From assembly GCF_902806265.1 (NCBI RefSeq), contig NZ_CADCVZ010000023.1, positions 1-41,424 of the forward strand: 41,424 nt of DNA. The letters are read 5' to 3'. Of the stretch, positions 26,618 to 35,162 are shown one piece after another. Both the position numbers and the translations under genes were made by a program. The stretch comes from an uncultured Sphingomonas sp. Its GTDB lineage: Bacteria; Pseudomonadota; Alphaproteobacteria; Sphingomonadales; Sphingomonadaceae. Numbering within the stretch: the first letter of the stretch is position 1; each line of letters begins with the position of its first letter. Below the pieces are notes generated by a model. That model was not told where the DNA came from. It did no database searches and saw only the letters and a program-made list of their open reading frames with translations.

Positions 26618-28669
26618 ATGCAGAGCATAATTCTCATCGTCTTCCTGCCGCTGATCGCCGCCATCGTCGCGGGGCTGGGCGGACGCGCGATCGGCAACAC
26701 TGCTGCCAAGGCGGTCACCACAGGCGCGCTGTTCGTCTCGGCGGCGTTGAGCTGGCCGATCTTCCTCTCGTTCCTGAACGGCAGCGGGCACGAGACGGTG
26801 GTGCCGGTACTCGACTGGATCCGCTCGGGCGACCTGCAGGTCGACTGGGCGCTCAGGGTCGATGCATTGACCGCGGTCATGCTGGTGGTGGTGACCACCG
26901 TCTCCAGCCTGGTGCACCTGTACAGCTGGGGCTACATGGCGGAGGACCCGGGCCAGCCGCGCTTCTTCGCTTACCTGTCGCTGTTCACCTTCGCCATGCT
27001 AATGCTGGTGACCGCGGACAGCCTCATCCAGATGTTCTTCGGCTGGGAAGGCGTGGGCCTCGCGTCCTACCTGCTGATCGGCTTCTGGTACCACAAGCCG
27101 TCGGCAAACGCGGCCGCGATCAAGGCGTTTGTGGTCAACCGCGTCGGCGACTTCGGCTTCAGCCTGGGCATCTTCGGCACCTTTCTGGTGTTCGGCACCG
27201 TATCGATCCCGGCGATCCTGGCCGCGGCGCCCGGCATGGCCGGCTCGACCATCGGCTTCGCCGGCATGCGGGTCGATACCATAACGCTGCTCTGCCTGCT
27301 GCTGTTCGTCGGCGCGATGGGCAAGTCGGCGCAGCTCGGGCTGCACACCTGGCTGCCGGACGCGATGGAGGGACCGACGCCCGTGTCCGCGCTGATCCAC
27401 GCCGCGACCATGGTGACCGCGGGCGTGTTCATGGTCTGCCGCCTGTCGCCGATGTTCGAGCAGTCGGAGACCGCGCTCAACGTGATCACCTATGTCGGCC
27501 TGGCGACTGCGTTGTTCGCGGCCACCGTCGCGCTGGTCCAGAACGACATCAAGCGGGTGATCGCTTACTCGACCTGCTCGCAGCTGGGCTTCATGTTCTT
27601 CGCGGCCGGAGTCGGCGCCTACGGCGCGGCGATGTTCCACCTGTTCACCCACGCCTTCTTCAAGGCGCTGCTGTTCCTGGGCGCTGGCTCGGTCATTCAC
27701 GCGATGCATCACGAGCAGGATATGCGGTACTACGGCGCGCTCCGCCGCGACATCCCGCTGACCTTCTGGGCGATGCTGATCGGCACCCTGGCGATCACCG
27801 GAGTCGGCATCTACGGCGTGTTCGGCTTTGCCGGCTTCTATTCCAAGGACGCCATCCTGGAGAGCGCCTATGCGGCCGGGACCGTGCCGGGCAACATCGC
27901 CTTTTGGGTCGGCGCCTTTACCGCGCTGCTGACCAGCTTCTATAGCTGGCGGCTGATCTTCCTGACCTTCTTCGGCGATGCCCGCTGGGGTGCCTCCGAG
28001 CACATCCAGCATGCTGTGCACGCCCATGACGACGGCCATCACGCCGACCCGGCGGGCGAGCACGGCGACAGCGCACATTCGACCGCGACCCCACCCACGG
28101 GCACTGCGGGCTACCACCCGCACGAGAGCCCGTGGACCATGCTGGTGCCGCTTGCGCTGCTGGGACTGGGCGCGGTGTTCGCCGGCTGGGCCTTCTACTA
28201 TCCCTTCTTCGGGACGGAGGAAGGCGCCCGCTTCTGGGCTGGCAGCCTGGTGCACGACGAGCATCTGGTTCATGCCGCGCACGAGACGCCGCTGTGGGTT
28301 AAGCTCACCCCGGCGTTCGTCATGCTGATCGGCCTCGCCCTCGCCTGGAACAACTACATCCGCTCGCCTGGCGCGCCGGCGCAGGTCGTTGCGGCGACCG
28401 GCCCCATCCACAACTTCCTAATGAGGAAGTGGTACTTCGACGAGATCTATGACGCGCTTTTAGTGCGGCCGGCGATCTGGTTTGGGCGGCTGTTCTGGCA
28501 CGGCGGCGACGAGCGGATCATCGACCGCTTCGGCCCGCACGGCGCGGCGGCTGCGGTGGGCGTCGGCAACCGCATGACCGCGCGGCTGCAGTCGGGCTAC
28601 CTCAATTCCTATGCGCTCATCATGCTGCTCGGCCTGGTCGCCGCGGCTACCTGGGCGATGACGCGGTGA
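26618..28669 (+). CDS. nuoL: NADH-quinone oxidoreductase subunit L
   Basis: A 683-residue antiporter-like subunit, distal proton pump of the membrane arm. [17 protein letters not shown] (about 139-155) carries the channel Glu, and [18 protein letters not shown] and [12 protein letters not shown] follow. The C-terminus includes the long lateral helix. Between about residues 466 and 505 a His/Asp-rich loop ([17 protein letters not shown]) is inserted. The TGA overlaps the nuoM ATG. Confidence 0.94.
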   Translation: MQSIILIVFLPLIAAIVAGLGGRAIGNTAAKAVTTGALFVSAALSWPIFLSFLNGSGHETVVPVLDWIRSGDLQVDWALRVDALTAVMLVVVTTVSSLVHLYSWGYMAEDPGQPRFFAYLSLFTFAMLMLVTADSLIQMFFGWEGVGLASYLLIGFWYHKPSANAAAIKAFVVNRVGDFGFSLGIFGTFLVFGTVSIPAILAAAPGMAGSTIGFAGMRVDTITLLCLLLFVGAMGKSAQLGLHTWLPDAMEGPTPVSALIHAATMVTAGVFMVCRLSPMFEQSETALNVITYVGLATALFAATVALVQNDIKRVIAYSTCSQLGFMFFAAGVGAYGAAMFHLFTHAFFKALLFLGAGSVIHAMHHEQDMRYYGALRRDIPLTFWAMLIGTLAITGVGIYGVFGFAGFYSKDAILESAYAAGTVPGNIAFWVGAFTALLTSFYSWRLIFLTFFGDARWGASEHIQHAVHAHDDGHHADPAGEHGDSAHSTATPPTGTAGYHPHESPWTMLVPLALLGLGAVFAGWAFYYPFFGTEEGARFWAGSLVHDEHLVHAAHETPLWVKLTPAFVMLIGLALAWNNYIRSPGAPAQVVAATGPIHNFLMRKWYFDEIYDALLVRPAIWFGRLFWHGGDERIIDRFGPHGAAAAVGVGNRMTARLQSGYLNSYALIMLLGLVAAATWAMTR

Positions 28670-30222
28670 TGGAAGGCTTCCCGATCCTCACCGTCCTGAT
28701 CGCTGTGCCGCTGCTGGCGGCGCTCGCCTGTCTGTTCGTGCGGGCGGAGGGTGCGCGCTGGACGGCGCTCGGGGCGACGCTGCTGAACCTGGCGCTGGGC
28801 GTGCTGCTGTGGGCCAATTACCAGCCGGGTGGGCCCCAATGGCAGTTTCAGGAAGAGGTTCGCCTCGGCGGAGACTATCTCAATTGGCAGCTCGGCATCG
28901 ACGGCATCGCGCTAATGCTGATCCTGCTGTCGGTGTTCCTGATGCCGATCTGCATCGGCGCCAGCTGGCGCGCAATCGAGCGGCGGGTGCCCGAATATAT
29001 GGCGGCCTTTCTGCTGATGGAGGCGCTGATGATCGGCGTCTTCGCAGCCCAGGATCTGCTGTTGTTCTACATCTTCTTCGAGGGCGGCCTCATCCCGATG
29101 TACCTGATCATCGGAATCTGGGGCGGCGCCGAGCGGATCAAGGCGAGCTACAAATTCTTCCTCTACACGCTGTTCGGCTCAGTGCTGATGCTGATCGCCA
29201 TGCTGGTGATGATCGGCGAGGCTGGCACGGGCTACATTCCGGCGCTGATGGCCTACGACTTCGCGCCGGGCCTGCAGACTTGGTTGTGGCTGGCTTTCTT
29301 CGCGAGCTTCGCGGTCAAGATGCCGATGTGGCCCGTTCACACCTGGCTGCCCGACGCGCACGTCCAGGCGCCGACCGCGGGTTCGGTGATCCTGGCGGGC
29401 GTGCTGCTGAAGATGGGCGGTTACGGTTTCATCCGCTTCTCGCTGCCGATGTTTCCCGAGGCTTCCAACCAGTTCCTGCCGCTGGTCTTCATCTTGAGCT
29501 CGGTCGCGATCGTTTATACCAGCCTGGTGGCGCTGGTGCAGCGCGACATGAAGAAGCTGATTGCCTATTCGTCCGTCGCCCACATGGCGTTCGTTACCTT
29601 CGGCCTGTTCGCCTTCAACCGGCAGGGGATCGAGGGCGCGCTGATCGTGATGCTCAGCCACGGGCTGGTGTCGGGCGCGCTGTTCCTGTGCGTGGGCGTG
29701 ATCTACGACCGGATGCACACCCGCGAGATCGAGCGCTACGGCGGGCTGGCCAACAACATGCCGGGCTACGCGCTGCTGTTCCTGCTGTTCACCATGGCCG
29801 CGGTCGGCCTGCCGGGGACCAGCGGGTTCGTGGGCGAGTTCCTGGCGATGATGGGGACCTACGCCGTGTCCACCTGGGGCGCGATCTTTGCGACCACCGG
29901 CATCATCCTGGGTGCGGCCTACATGCTCTATCTCTACTGGCGGATCAGCTACGGCGCAGCGCGTACCGAGGAGGCCCGGACGATGCCGGACCTGAACCGG
30001 CGCGAGTGGGCGCTGCTCGCGCCGATCGCCGCGGTGGTGCTGTGGATGGGCATCTACCCTGAAAGCTTCATGGCCCCCATGCGCAAGGACGTCGGGCTGC
30101 TGCTCGCGCGGATCGAGCGGGCCGCGCCCGCGGGTGATAGCCGGCCGACGCCGGGCAATCCCGCGGCAGCTGCGCCCGCTCATGCCGCGGCCGCGCACGG
30201 CGGGGCGGAGGCCGCACACTGA
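28669..30222 (+). CDS. nuoM: NADH-quinone oxidoreductase subunit M
   Basis: A 517-residue antiporter-like proton-pumping subunit, about 14 helices. FFEGGLIPMYLIIGIWGG holds the conserved Glu. KMPMWPVHTWLPDAHVQAPT carries the channel lysine, and AYSSVAHMAFV and GLPGTSGFVGEFL follow. The C-terminus has an Ala/His-rich tail. The ATG sits in TGATG with the nuoL stop; GTG 28666 is an equally possible start one codon earlier. The stop overlaps nuoN's ATG. Confidence 0.94.
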   Translation: MEGFPILTVLIAVPLLAALACLFVRAEGARWTALGATLLNLALGVLLWANYQPGGPQWQFQEEVRLGGDYLNWQLGIDGIALMLILLSVFLMPICIGASWRAIERRVPEYMAAFLLMEALMIGVFAAQDLLLFYIFFEGGLIPMYLIIGIWGGAERIKASYKFFLYTLFGSVLMLIAMLVMIGEAGTGYIPALMAYDFAPGLQTWLWLAFFASFAVKMPMWPVHTWLPDAHVQAPTAGSVILAGVLLKMGGYGFIRFSLPMFPEASNQFLPLVFILSSVAIVYTSLVALVQRDMKKLIAYSSVAHMAFVTFGLFAFNRQGIEGALIVMLSHGLVSGALFLCVGVIYDRMHTREIERYGGLANNMPGYALLFLLFTMAAVGLPGTSGFVGEFLAMMGTYAVSTWGAIFATTGIILGAAYMLYLYWRISYGAARTEEARTMPDLNRREWALLAPIAAVVLWMGIYPESFMAPMRKDVGLLLARIERAAPAGDSRPTPGNPAAAAPAHAAAAHGGAEAAH

Positions 30223-31652
30223 TGCTATATCTCGCTCCGATCCTGCCCGAGGCCATCGTCGGGCTGGGCGCGATCGCGCTGATGATGGTCGCCGCCTTCG
30301 TCCGTCGCGGGTCGATATGGACGCACTGGGTAGCGATCGCCTTGCTGCTAGCGGCCTGCGTCGCGCTGGTCGGCGCCCCGCAGGAAGCGGGCCGCGTGTT
30401 CGGCGGTATGTACGCGGCCGACGGCTTCGCCGCCTTCGGCAAGGTCATCATCTTCCTGTCGGCAGCCGTCGCCATCGTCATGGCGCACAACTGGTTCGAG
30501 CGGGATTATGAGCATGGCGCCGAGTACCCGGTCCTGATCCTCTTGAGCGCGCTCGGTGCTGCGGTCATGGTCAGCGCCACCGACCTGATGATGCTCTACG
30601 TCGGGCTGGAGCTGCAAAGCTTGTCCGCCTACGTCCTCGCCTCCTACCGCCGCCACGACGAGCGTTCGGCCGAGGCTGGGCTGAAGTACTTCGTGCTGGG
30701 TGGGCTCGCATCGGGCATTCTGCTCTACGGCATCAGCCTGCTGTACGGCTTCAGCGGCACCACCGGCTTCACCGGCATCGCCGTGGCCTTCGCGGGCGAG
30801 GAGGCGACATCCATCGGCCTGACCTTCGGCCTGGTGTTCACGCTGGCCGGCATCGCCTTCAAGATCGCGGCGGTGCCGTTCCACATGTGGACGCCGGACG
30901 TCTACGAGGGGGCACCGACGCCGGTCACCGCCTTTTTCGCTGCCGGGCAGAAGGTGGCGGCGATCCTGCTGGCGACCCGCATCTGCCTCGACGCGATGGC
31001 GCCCGCGCTGGACGCCTGGCGGCAGATCGTGATCTTCGCGGCGCTGGCCTCCATTATCCTCGGCGCGGTCGCGGCCTACGGGCAGACCAACGTCAAGCGG
31101 CTGCTCGCCTATTCCTCGATCAACAACGTCGGTTTCGCCCTGGTTGGCCTGGCGGCAGGCGGCGAAGCGGGGGCGCAGGCGGTGCTGTTCTATAGCGCCA
31201 TCTACGTGGTGATGACGCTCGGCGCCTTTCTGTGCGTGCTCAGGATGCGCGACGCCGACGGTCGCCCGGTCGAGAGCCTGGCCAGCCTGTCCGGCCTGTC
31301 GCAGACCCGGCCGGCGCTGGCGGCGGCGATCGCCATCTTCATGTTCAGCCTGGCCGGCATCCCGCCGCTGTTCGGCTTCTGGCCCAAGCTGATGGTGTTC
31401 AACGCCGCAGTCGACGCGGGCCTGCAGCTGCTGGCGCTGGCCGCGGCGGCAGCGACGGTTATCGGTGCCTACTACTACCTCAAGGTCGTCAAGATCATGT
31501 ACTTCGACGAGCCTGCCGCGCCGTTCCTGCGGCCGCGCTCGCCGCTCGAGACGGGGCTGATCGCGCTGGCCGCGCTGATCGTGTCGCCGCTTGGCTACCT
31601 CCTGATCGGTCCGCTGGGAAGGCTCAGCGCCAACGCGGCGAGCGTGTTCTGA
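30222..31652 (+). CDS. nuoN: NADH-quinone oxidoreductase subunit N
   Basis: A 476-residue antiporter-like subunit, the third proton pump. LYVGLELQSLSAYVLASY (about 125-142) with the channel Glu, FKIAAVPFHMWTPDVYEGAP with the key lysine, and LLAYSSINNVGFAL are diagnostic. It is the last Complex I gene. Its stop overlaps the presumed CTG start of birA (CTGA), so birA, coaX and RNase J are probably read through from the nuo operon. Confidence 0.94.
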   Translation: MLYLAPILPEAIVGLGAIALMMVAAFVRRGSIWTHWVAIALLLAACVALVGAPQEAGRVFGGMYAADGFAAFGKVIIFLSAAVAIVMAHNWFERDYEHGAEYPVLILLSALGAAVMVSATDLMMLYVGLELQSLSAYVLASYRRHDERSAEAGLKYFVLGGLASGILLYGISLLYGFSGTTGFTGIAVAFAGEEATSIGLTFGLVFTLAGIAFKIAAVPFHMWTPDVYEGAPTPVTAFFAAGQKVAAILLATRICLDAMAPALDAWRQIVIFAALASIILGAVAAYGQTNVKRLLAYSSINNVGFALVGLAAGGEAGAQAVLFYSAIYVVMTLGAFLCVLRMRDADGRPVESLASLSGLSQTRPALAAAIAIFMFSLAGIPPLFGFWPKLMVFNAAVDAGLQLLALAAAAATVIGAYYYLKVVKIMYFDEPAAPFLRPRSPLETGLIALAALIVSPLGYLLIGPLGRLSANAASVF

Positions 31653-32350
31653 GCAGGCTGCGCTTCGTCGAGCGGACCGGCTCGACCAACAGCGACCTTG
31701 CCGCCGACCCGTCCGCCGGCGAAGGCAATTGGCTGATCGCCCTGCAGCAGGATGAGGGGCGCGGCCGGCAAGGTCGAGCTTGGCAGAGCTGCACCGGCAA
31801 CTTCCACGGCAGCACGGTGGTTCAGCTCCGGCCGACGGACCCGCCGGCGCCGACGCTTGCGCTCACCTGCGGGGTGGCGCTGATCCGCGCGGTTGAGGCC
31901 GCGGCGCCAGCCACCGGGCTGATCCTGAAGTGGCCCAACGACCTGCTGCTCGGACTCGGCAAGCTGGGCGGGGTCCTGCTCGAGCGGGCCGGGGACCGGG
32001 TGGTCGCGGGTTTCGGCGTCAATCTGGCAAGCGCGCCCGAGTTGCCCGATCGGGCAACGGCAGCGCTTTCGTCGGTGGCTCTGGTCAGCCCGGCAGCCTT
32101 CGCACCGCTCCTTGCCGCCGCCTTCGCCCGCGAGCTGGAACGCTGGCGCGGCGACTTCCCGGCGCTGATGGCCTTGTGGCTGGAAAGCGCCCACAAGATC
32201 GGCACGCCACTTACCGTAGCTGCCGGAGCTGACGGGCGGGTCGAAGGCGCCTTCGACGGCCTGGAAGCCGACGGGGCGCTGCGGTTGCGACTGCCATCCG
32301 GCGAAGTGCGGGTCATCCGGGCCGCCGACGTGACCTTGGGAGCGGCCTGA
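31649..32350 (+). CDS. birA: Biotin-[acetyl-CoA-carboxylase] ligase, short form; probable CTG start
   Basis: About 233 residues with the biotin-ligase core: RTGSTNSDL near the start, [10 protein letters not shown] (biotinyl-AMP loop), KWPNDLLL (with the substrate lysine) and KLGGVLLE. No N-terminal helix-turn-helix is present, so it is not a repressor. The frame has no ATG, GTG or TTG close to the first motif. Translation most plausibly begins at CTG 31649 or 31658. The former overlaps the nuoN stop as CTGA. BirA attaches biotin to carboxylase carrier protein. The TGA overlaps coaX's ATG. Confidence 0.85.
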   Translation: MSRLRFVERTGSTNSDLAADPSAGEGNWLIALQQDEGRGRQGRAWQSCTGNFHGSTVVQLRPTDPPAPTLALTCGVALIRAVEAAAPATGLILKWPNDLLLGLGKLGGVLLERAGDRVVAGFGVNLASAPELPDRATAALSSVALVSPAAFAPLLAAAFARELERWRGDFPALMALWLESAHKIGTPLTVAAGADGRVEGAFDGLEADGALRLRLPSGEVRVIRAADVTLGAA

Positions 32351-33135
32351 TGCTGCTGGCGATCGATGCGGGCAATACCAACTTGGTGCTTGCCCTGCTT
32401 GACGAGCACAATACCGTTCGGGCGCGCTGGCGGATCGCGACGGACCCGCGGCGGACCGCGGACCAATATGCGGTGTGGCTGCACCAGCTACTGGAGCTGG
32501 AAGGCCTCACCCGGGCGGACGTGACCGGAGTGATCATCGGGACAGTGGTGCCGCGCGCGCTTCACAACCTGCAGGTCCTCTCGACCAAATATTTCGGGCG
32601 GGAAGCGCTGGTGGCGGGGCAGGGTGCTGCGGCCTGGCCGATCCGCCTGGACGTCGACGAGCCGCATAACGTGGGCGCCGACCGCGCGCTCAATGCCATC
32701 GCGGCGCACGGGAAGTGTCCGGGCGATCTGATCGTGGTGGACTTCGGCACTGCCACCACCTTCGACGTGGTGGATGCGGACGGAGCGTACAAGGGCGGGA
32801 TCATCGCACCGGGCATCAACCTCAGCCTTGATGCGCTGGTCGGGGCGGCAGCGCAGCTACCCCGGATCGCGATCGAAGCGCCCAAGGGCAATGCAGTGAT
32901 CGGCCGCACGACGCACGGCCAGATGCTGTCGGGTATCTACTGGGGCTATGTGGCGATGTTGGAAGGGCTGCTGGCGCGGGTCAAGGCGGAGATCGGCCGG
33001 CCGGCCACCGTGATCGCCACCGGCGGCTTGGCGGAGCTGTTCCAGCGGCATACGGCCGTGTTCGACATGCTGGAGCCCGACCTCACCATTCAGGGGCTGG
33101 CGCTGCTGTACCGGCGGAGCGTTTCGGCCACTTAA
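32350..33135 (+). CDS. coaX: Pantothenate kinase, type III
   Basis: A 261-residue ASKHA-fold kinase, first step of coenzyme A synthesis. [14 protein letters not shown] (about 5-18) is the phosphate-1 loop. [13 protein letters not shown] (about 105-117) is the pantothenate/K+ region, and [16 protein letters not shown], then GGIIAPGIN follow; ATGGLAELF is near the end. This type needs a monovalent cation and is not inhibited by CoA, from general knowledge of the family. The gap to RNase J holds a composite repeat. Confidence 0.92.
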   Translation: MLLAIDAGNTNLVLALLDEHNTVRARWRIATDPRRTADQYAVWLHQLLELEGLTRADVTGVIIGTVVPRALHNLQVLSTKYFGREALVAGQGAAAWPIRLDVDEPHNVGADRALNAIAAHGKCPGDLIVVDFGTATTFDVVDADGAYKGGIIAPGINLSLDALVGAAAQLPRIAIEAPKGNAVIGRTTHGQMLSGIYWGYVAMLEGLLARVKAEIGRPATVIATGGLAELFQRHTAVFDMLEPDLTIQGLALLYRRSVSAT

Positions 33136-33136
33136 A

Positions 33137-33255
33137 CGTCATCCCGGCGAAGGGCTCCCATCAAAGTAGTACTTTGATGGGGCCCGAAGGCCGGGATCTC
33201 CACCAATCGGCGGAGCGCTTGCGGCCAAAGGTCCCGGCCTTCGCCGGGACGACGA
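33137..33255. repeat. REP-like inverted repeat, family A copy 3, with an internal insertion
   Basis: The left half begins CGTCATCCCGGCGAAGG. The right half (33231-33255) is its reverse-complement counterpart ending CGGGACGACG. Each half folds as CCCGGC-GAAG-GCCGGG. In the left half the unit is interrupted after CGAAGG (33148-33153) by a 31-base palindrome, then CGAAGG is repeated at 33185-33190 and the unit resumes with CCGGGATCT. The element lies between coaX and the RNase J gene. Confidence 0.8.
33154..33184. repeat. 31-bp palindrome inserted in REP copy 3
   Basis: The centre CCATCAAAGTA-G-TACTTTGATGG (33158-33180, 11 paired bases around one G) is perfect. The arms extend outward as GGC(T)CC...GGGGCC with one bulged T. 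It is flanked by the direct repeat CGAAGG on both sides, as a 6-bp target duplication would leave. The A+T-rich core contrasts with the surrounding GC-rich DNA. I see no transposase here, so any movement would depend on an enzyme elsewhere. Confidence 0.7.
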
Positions 33256-33264
33256 AGGACAACG

Positions 33265-34899
33265 ATGACACCAGGCGACGAACTGCTTTTCCTTGCGCTC
33301 GGCGGATCGGGCGAGATCGGAACGAACGTCAACCTCTACGGCTGCCGCGGCAAGTGGCTGATGGTGGACTGCGGGCTGACCTTCGGCGACCACGACTATC
33401 CCGGGATCGACCTGGTGCTGCCCGACCTCGACTTCATCGAGCGGCGAAGGCGCGACCTCGTCGGCCTGGTGCTGACCCACGGACACGAGGACCATATCGG
33501 TGCCATCCCCTACCTTGCGGCGGACCTCAAGGTGCCGATCTACGCCACCGCCTTCACCGCCGGGCTGGTCGCGGGCAAGCTGGAGGAGGAGGGGCTGACC
33601 GGGCAGGTGCAGGTTCGGATCGTCGAACAGACCGCCGAACTCGACCTCGCGCCTTTTCGCGTCACCTATGTGCCCGTGGCCCACTCCATTGCCGAAGCGA
33701 ACGCCCTGCTGATCGAGACGCCGCATGGCCGCGTGTTCCACACCGGCGACTGGAAGATCGACGACACGCCCGTGCTCGGCAACACGACCTCGCCCGAGCG
33801 GCTGACGGCGATCGGCGACGAAGGTGTGCTCGCGCTGGTGTGCGATTCCACCAACGCGTTCAACGAACAGGTCTCCGGGTCGGAGGCGGACGTATACGAC
33901 GGGCTGCTGAAGACCGTGGCGGACGCGCCCGGGCGGGTGTTGGTCACCACTTTCGCCTCCAACGCGGGCCGGCTCGATACCATCGGGCGGGTAGCGGAGG
34001 CGACTGGACGGCGGATCGCGCTGGCGGGCCGCTCGGTCGAACGGAACATCAAGGTGGCCAAGGCGACCGGCTACCTGCGCGACTTCCCGGAGCCCGTCCG
34101 CTACGACGAGGCGATGCGGCTGCCGCGGTCCGAGCTGCTGATCCTGGCGACCGGCGGGCAGGGCGAACCGCGGGCGGCGCTCGGGCGGATCGCGGCCGGC
34201 AACCATGAGCTGAAGCTCGGCAACGGCGACACCGTGATCTTCTCCTCGCGCCAGATTCCAGGCAACGAGAATGCGGTCGGTGCGATCATGAACCAGCTGA
34301 GCAAGCTGGGCGTGGTCACCGTGACCGACCGGCAGGCGCATGTGCACGTGTCGGGCCACCCGGGGCGGCCGGAGCTCAAGAAGATGTACGATTGGATCAG
34401 GCCGGAGGTGCTGATCCCGGTCCACGGCGAGCCGCGGCACCTGCGCGAGCAGGCTCGGTTCGGCGAAGCGAACGGCATTCCACGCGCCATCGTGCAGGAG
34501 AATGGCGAGGTGATCCGCCTTGGCCCCGGCGAGCCGAGGAAGCTGGGCGAGGAGCGGGTGGGCAAGCTGGTGCTCGACGGCGACGTGATCCTGCCGGCGG
34601 ACGGCACCACCATCAATGAGCGGCGCCGCATGGCTTTCGGCGGTGTGATCGCCGTCAGCATCGCGCTGGATCGGCGCGGCGCGCTGATCGGCGAACCGCT
34701 GGTGCGGCCGCTGGGCGTGCCCGTCGAGGAGGACCGCGCCGACTTCATCCGCGATGCGGCCGACATGGCGGCCCGTGCGGTCGGTCCCCGGATGGACGAG
34801 GAAAAGCTGCGGGAGGCGGTGCGCCTGGCGGTGCGGCGCTGCGCGACGGCATGGACGGGCAAGAAGCCGCTGGTCGAGGTGATGGTCCTGCGCTCATGA
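33265..34899 (+). CDS. rnj: Ribonuclease J
   Basis: A 544-residue metallo-beta-lactamase/beta-CASP nuclease acting as 5'-3' exonuclease and endonuclease in RNA decay and rRNA maturation. Zinc ligands: THGHEDHIG with His72, His74, Asp76 and His77, VAHSIAEAN later, and FHTGDWKID. The beta-CASP region has TTFASNAGRLD and IFSSRQIPGNE, then HVSGHPGRPELKKMYDWIRP and PVHGEPRHL. Length fits. It overlaps the DUF1467 gene (ATGA). It is preceded by repeat A copy 3. Confidence 0.92.
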   Translation: MTPGDELLFLALGGSGEIGTNVNLYGCRGKWLMVDCGLTFGDHDYPGIDLVLPDLDFIERRRRDLVGLVLTHGHEDHIGAIPYLAADLKVPIYATAFTAGLVAGKLEEEGLTGQVQVRIVEQTAELDLAPFRVTYVPVAHSIAEANALLIETPHGRVFHTGDWKIDDTPVLGNTTSPERLTAIGDEGVLALVCDSTNAFNEQVSGSEADVYDGLLKTVADAPGRVLVTTFASNAGRLDTIGRVAEATGRRIALAGRSVERNIKVAKATGYLRDFPEPVRYDEAMRLPRSELLILATGGQGEPRAALGRIAAGNHELKLGNGDTVIFSSRQIPGNENAVGAIMNQLSKLGVVTVTDRQAHVHVSGHPGRPELKKMYDWIRPEVLIPVHGEPRHLREQARFGEANGIPRAIVQENGEVIRLGPGEPRKLGEERVGKLVLDGDVILPADGTTINERRRMAFGGVIAVSIALDRRGALIGEPLVRPLGVPVEEDRADFIRDAADMAARAVGPRMDEEKLREAVRLAVRRCATAWTGKKPLVEVMVLRS

Positions 34900-35162
34900 G
34901 GTGGCAGTCGGCGCTCGCGGTCTTTTTCCTGTTCTGGGTCGCCGCCGCGTTTATCCTGCTGCCATTCGGCGTGAAGACCGACGAGGAGGTCGGCGCAGCG
35001 AAGGTCGCCGGGCAGGCCGACAGTGCGCCCCACCGCTTCGAGATCCGTCGCCACCTGCTGCGCTCGACGGTGCTCGCAGTGGCGGCGTTCGGCCTATACT
35101 ATCTCAACTATGTCAACGGCTGGCTGACCGTGGAGATGCTGGACTTTTATCACCGGGGCTAG
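34896..35162 (+). CDS. DUF1467 small membrane protein
   Basis: Starts at ATG 34896 overlapping the RNase J stop; 88 residues. Helix 1 (about 5-25, SALAVFFLFWVAAAFILLPFG) is followed by VKTDEEVG and GQADSAPHRFEIRRHLLRST, the family signature of DUF1467, then helix 2 (VLAVAAFGLYYLNYVNGWLT). Function unknown; conserved next to RNase J or proS in alphaproteobacteria as I recall. It ends in a four-base overlap (CTAG) with the convergent coiled-coil gene. Confidence 0.8.
   Translation: MRWQSALAVFFLFWVAAAFILLPFGVKTDEEVGAAKVAGQADSAPHRFEIRRHLLRSTVLAVAAFGLYYLNYVNGWLTVEMLDFYHRG

Noticed and set aside
26999-28411. Minus-strand frame of 470 codons opposite nuoL
   Set aside because: Composition of Arg, Gln, Ala and Gly without any domain; nuoL motifs on the plus strand explain the sequence.
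33137-33255. Short repeated units considered as a CRISPR array
   Set aside because: Units are in inverted rather than direct tandem order, spacing is irregular and no cas genes are present.
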